Shown in pieces: positions 56,960 through 58,417 of a DNA stretch of 58,417 nt (position 1 is its first letter; each line of letters opens with the position of its first letter). A model generated the notes under the pieces. The model was not told the DNA's origin and ran no database searches. It was given only the letters and a program-made list of their open reading frames with translations. Where the stretch lies: positions 1 through 58,417 of the IMG/VR virus record IMGVR_UViG_3300009109_000006; one strand, 5' to 3'. The position numbers were made by a program, and so were the translations under genes. This DNA comes from a virus.

Positions 56960-57223
56960 TCATGGCTGCCGATGTAGGCGCACGCCGCACTGCTTGCAAC
57001 CGTGTAGCACTTGGACCGAACCACTGAGGCGGTCGTCAATAACAAGCAGGCCCTGGTCAGTGTGGCTACATGCGACACCTGGGTGGCCACATTTCGCGGC
57101 TGCCCAGCCAACAATCTCACGCGCCTGCCACCCAATAGCCAAAAGGCCAGCAGGCGCTAGAACCAGTTCCCACAGCGGGTTGGTCATTTGGAACAGTGCC
57201 AGTGTCAGTATGTGCTGGGCCAT
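56960..57223 (-). CDS. Small membrane protein with zinc-ribbon-like end
   Basis: 87 residues: one N-terminal hydrophobic segment (PLWELVLAPAGLLAIGW), then Cys/His-rich sequence (KCGHPGVACSH...GCKQCGVRLH). GGGGGCGGC precedes the ATG. It overlaps the upstream gene by 19 bases. Confidence 0.65.
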   Translation of the reverse strand: MAQHILTLALFQMTNPLWELVLAPAGLLAIGWQAREIVGWAAAKCGHPGVACSHTDQGLLVIDDRLSGSVQVLHGCKQCGVRLHRQP

Positions 57224-57519
57224 GCCGCCCCCAAGTCTTGGTCCTGTAGGTCGCCTGGGTCATCAACAGCGAAGTCCCGAAGTATGGCTTTGAGCGTGTC
57301 GATGGCTTGCTCCGCTTGCCCAAACATGATGTTGTCGGCGCTGAGCCAGTCTTGGCGCTCAAGCGCCGCGGCCCGCTCTGGTGATTCCGGGCCGCTCACT
57401 GTGAGAATGTCTTGAATCAGTGCCCGCAGCAACCTGCGCTGCCATGCAACCATCGGCGCAGTGGCCCTACGAGTGCGCTCACTGGCAGCGGGCTGTTCGC
57501 AAAAGTTGGCTTCCATCAC
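57205..57519 (-). CDS. Hypothetical helical protein
   Basis: 104 residues, mostly helical (WQRRLLRALIQDILTVS, ADNIMFGQAEQAIDTLKAILRDF). No domain recognised. Confidence 0.68.
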   Translation of the reverse strand: MMEANFCEQPAASERTRRATAPMVAWQRRLLRALIQDILTVSGPESPERAAALERQDWLSADNIMFGQAEQAIDTLKAILRDFAVDDPGDLQDQDLGAAWPSTY

Positions 57520-57537
57520 AACACCTCCTGTTCAGGG

Positions 57538-57705
57538 CTACCACCTCGTGGTGGCCCCCTCGTCTCTTATAGCGGACAGTTGTATGTCGGCGGCAAAATC
57601 TTCAGCGATGGATGAGTCGCACTGTACGCACCCCTCATCGTCACAAACCTCGCAGAACTCCACCTCATCAGGTGGTTGATAGTAAGCGTCGCTTTGGCCT
57701 GTCAT
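57538..57705 (-). CDS. Small zinc-binding protein
   Basis: 55 residues from ATG 57705 (GGGAGGGCACGCG upstream). CEVCDDEGCVQC gives two CxxC pairs. Its start overlaps the upstream stop as ATGA. Confidence 0.7.
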   Translation of the reverse strand: MTGQSDAYYQPPDEVEFCEVCDDEGCVQCDSSIAEDFAADIQLSAIRDEGATTRW

Positions 57706-57935
57706 CGCGTGCCCTCCCAGTGCGCCTGGATGGTGTCCCACAAAATGGATGGGAGGGGGGTTGTCTTGTGGAACGGGTCCATGGCCGTGCCCCAAATCTT
57801 GTCGGCAACATCACGGCGATGCTCAGTCAACAAGAGGAACAGGTGCTGGCCGTCGCGCAGCCCCTTGCTTTTGGCGGCTGGGAGCGTGCGAGCGTACTCG
57901 GCCAGGAAGGTGTCGAATGAGTCGATGGTCGTCAC
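57702..57935 (-). CDS. Hypothetical protein
   Basis: 77 residues, GTG start overlapping the upstream stop (GTGA). Compact helical sequence (FDTFLAEYARTLPAAKSKG, PSILWDTIQAHWEG). No family recognised. Confidence 0.7.
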   Translation of the reverse strand: MTTIDSFDTFLAEYARTLPAAKSKGLRDGQHLFLLLTEHRRDVADKIWGTAMDPFHKTTPLPSILWDTIQAHWEGTR

Positions 57936-58093
57936 GAAGGCTCCTCTCGGAGACGGTCGGCCCGCTCCCTCCTGGCTTCCTCACGGAGTGCAGCCATGTC
58001 AGCGTAGAACTCCTTCAGCGAACCAGTGTGTTCGCACAAGACGATCTCGTCGGTGTCATCGGTCGGTGGAACCGCGTGGTGGCGGTAGGGCAT
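57932..58093 (-). CDS. Small charged protein
   Basis: 53 residues from ATG 58093, after AAAGGACAGTTGA. Acidic middle and an Arg/Glu-rich helix (LREEARRERADRLREE). Coupled to the next gene by GTGA. High G/C at third positions supports coding. Confidence 0.7.
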   Translation of the reverse strand: MPYRHHAVPPTDDTDEIVLCEHTGSLKEFYADMAALREEARRERADRLREEPS

Positions 58094-58237
58094 TCAACTG
58101 TCCTTTCCCTGAGATGGTTGTTCTTGTCGCAACAGGGAGCGGTAATACGCTAGGTCATAGATTTTTACCATGGTCACATTCCCATTGGTTGGACCCAGTG
58201 GGCGCGAGAGGTGCGCGTACTCATCCATATACACCAC
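58094..58237 (-). CDS. Small hypothetical protein at the window end
   Basis: About 47 residues, C terminus MVKIYDLAYYRSLLRQEQPSQGKDS. I used GTG 58237 (AGGG six bases upstream). The frame stays open to 58396 and includes a Cys-rich stretch (CECHAGQQGGVCEASC), so a longer start overlapping the VWA gene across the circular junction is possible. Confidence 0.5.
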   Translation of the reverse strand: MVYMDEYAHLSRPLGPTNGNVTMVKIYDLAYYRSLLRQEQPSQGKDS

Positions 58238-58298
58238 TTCTGGCCCTGGCCATGCCGGGCAACTGGCCTCGCACACTCCTCCTTGCTGCCCAGCATGG

Positions 58299-58417
58299 CA
58301 CTCACACGGTGGCCGATTCAGCGGCAAGGCCAACCAACTCCTTTTCGATATGGCGCACCATGCCCCGCACATCCCCAACCACAACGCCTGTCTCACAGCC
58401 GTTCCAGGGCGGCGACT
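58299..58417. repeat. Terminal direct repeat, right copy (assembly overlap)
   Basis: Identical to 1-119; contains the last part of the VWA gene a second time. Remove one copy to obtain the circle. Confidence 0.95.

Overview
The window is a complete double-stranded DNA tailed phage genome, cut open at an arbitrary point. The first 119 bases recur exactly as the last 119 (58299-58417), so the sequence closes into a circle of about 58,298 bp. The head and tail modules (HK97-type capsid, MuF protein, long tape measure, -1 frameshifted tail chaperone, two tail-tube paralogues, r1t-type holin, amidase endolysin) fit a siphovirus. A WhiB-family regulator points to an actinobacterial host. No integrase, transposase, repressor or CRISPR array was recognised, so a virulent life style is more likely.

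Layout. Positions 1-4867 (minus) hold a VWA/MoxR-type AAA pair preceded by a chain of very small, overlapping genes and repeated structured intergenic elements. Positions 4926-5804 (minus) hold a non-coding block: a sigma70-type promoter, about 0.8 kb of dense hairpins, and a tmRNA-like tRNA domain at the 3' end. Positions 5906-8353 (plus) hold a DnaB-type helicase and a DnaG-type primase, closed by a strong terminator. Positions 8505-23589 (minus; read from high to low coordinates) hold scaffold, decoration, capsid, connector, tail tube, chaperone, tape measure, tail tip and endolysin. Positions 23690-38305 (minus) hold the remarkable part: five proteins sharing a 15-residue motif, around an XkdF-like protease, a 2,594-residue MuF fusion and the portal. 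Positions 38322-44002 (minus) hold a phosphoesterase, HTH protein, holin, terminase and leader genes. One JAMM protease gene lies on plus (44266-44634). Positions 44631-58093 (minus) hold accessory and replication genes: ureohydrolase, ParB-DUF4417-like protein, WhiB, RuvC-like and Hjc-like nucleases, Cas4-like nuclease, RecA, DnaE, SSB and tRNA-Ser(GCU).

The most interesting system is the effector array at 23690-38305. A motif close to KFNPYHDELGRFTTA occurs 12 times in five adjacent reading frames. Each copy begins a new, unrelated or duplicated domain: three ADP-ribosyltransferase domains with visible R / SSWS / EGE signatures, divergent ART-like domains, a ParB-like fold, a DUF3626-like domain and unknowns. 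The maturation protease carries two copies itself. My inference is that these are head-packaged, probably DNA-co-injected effectors, and that the motif is a protease-processing or capsid-targeting junction; neither role is shown by sequence alone. The second notable object is the large structured RNA with a tmRNA-like 3' domain that lacks the mRNA-like part.
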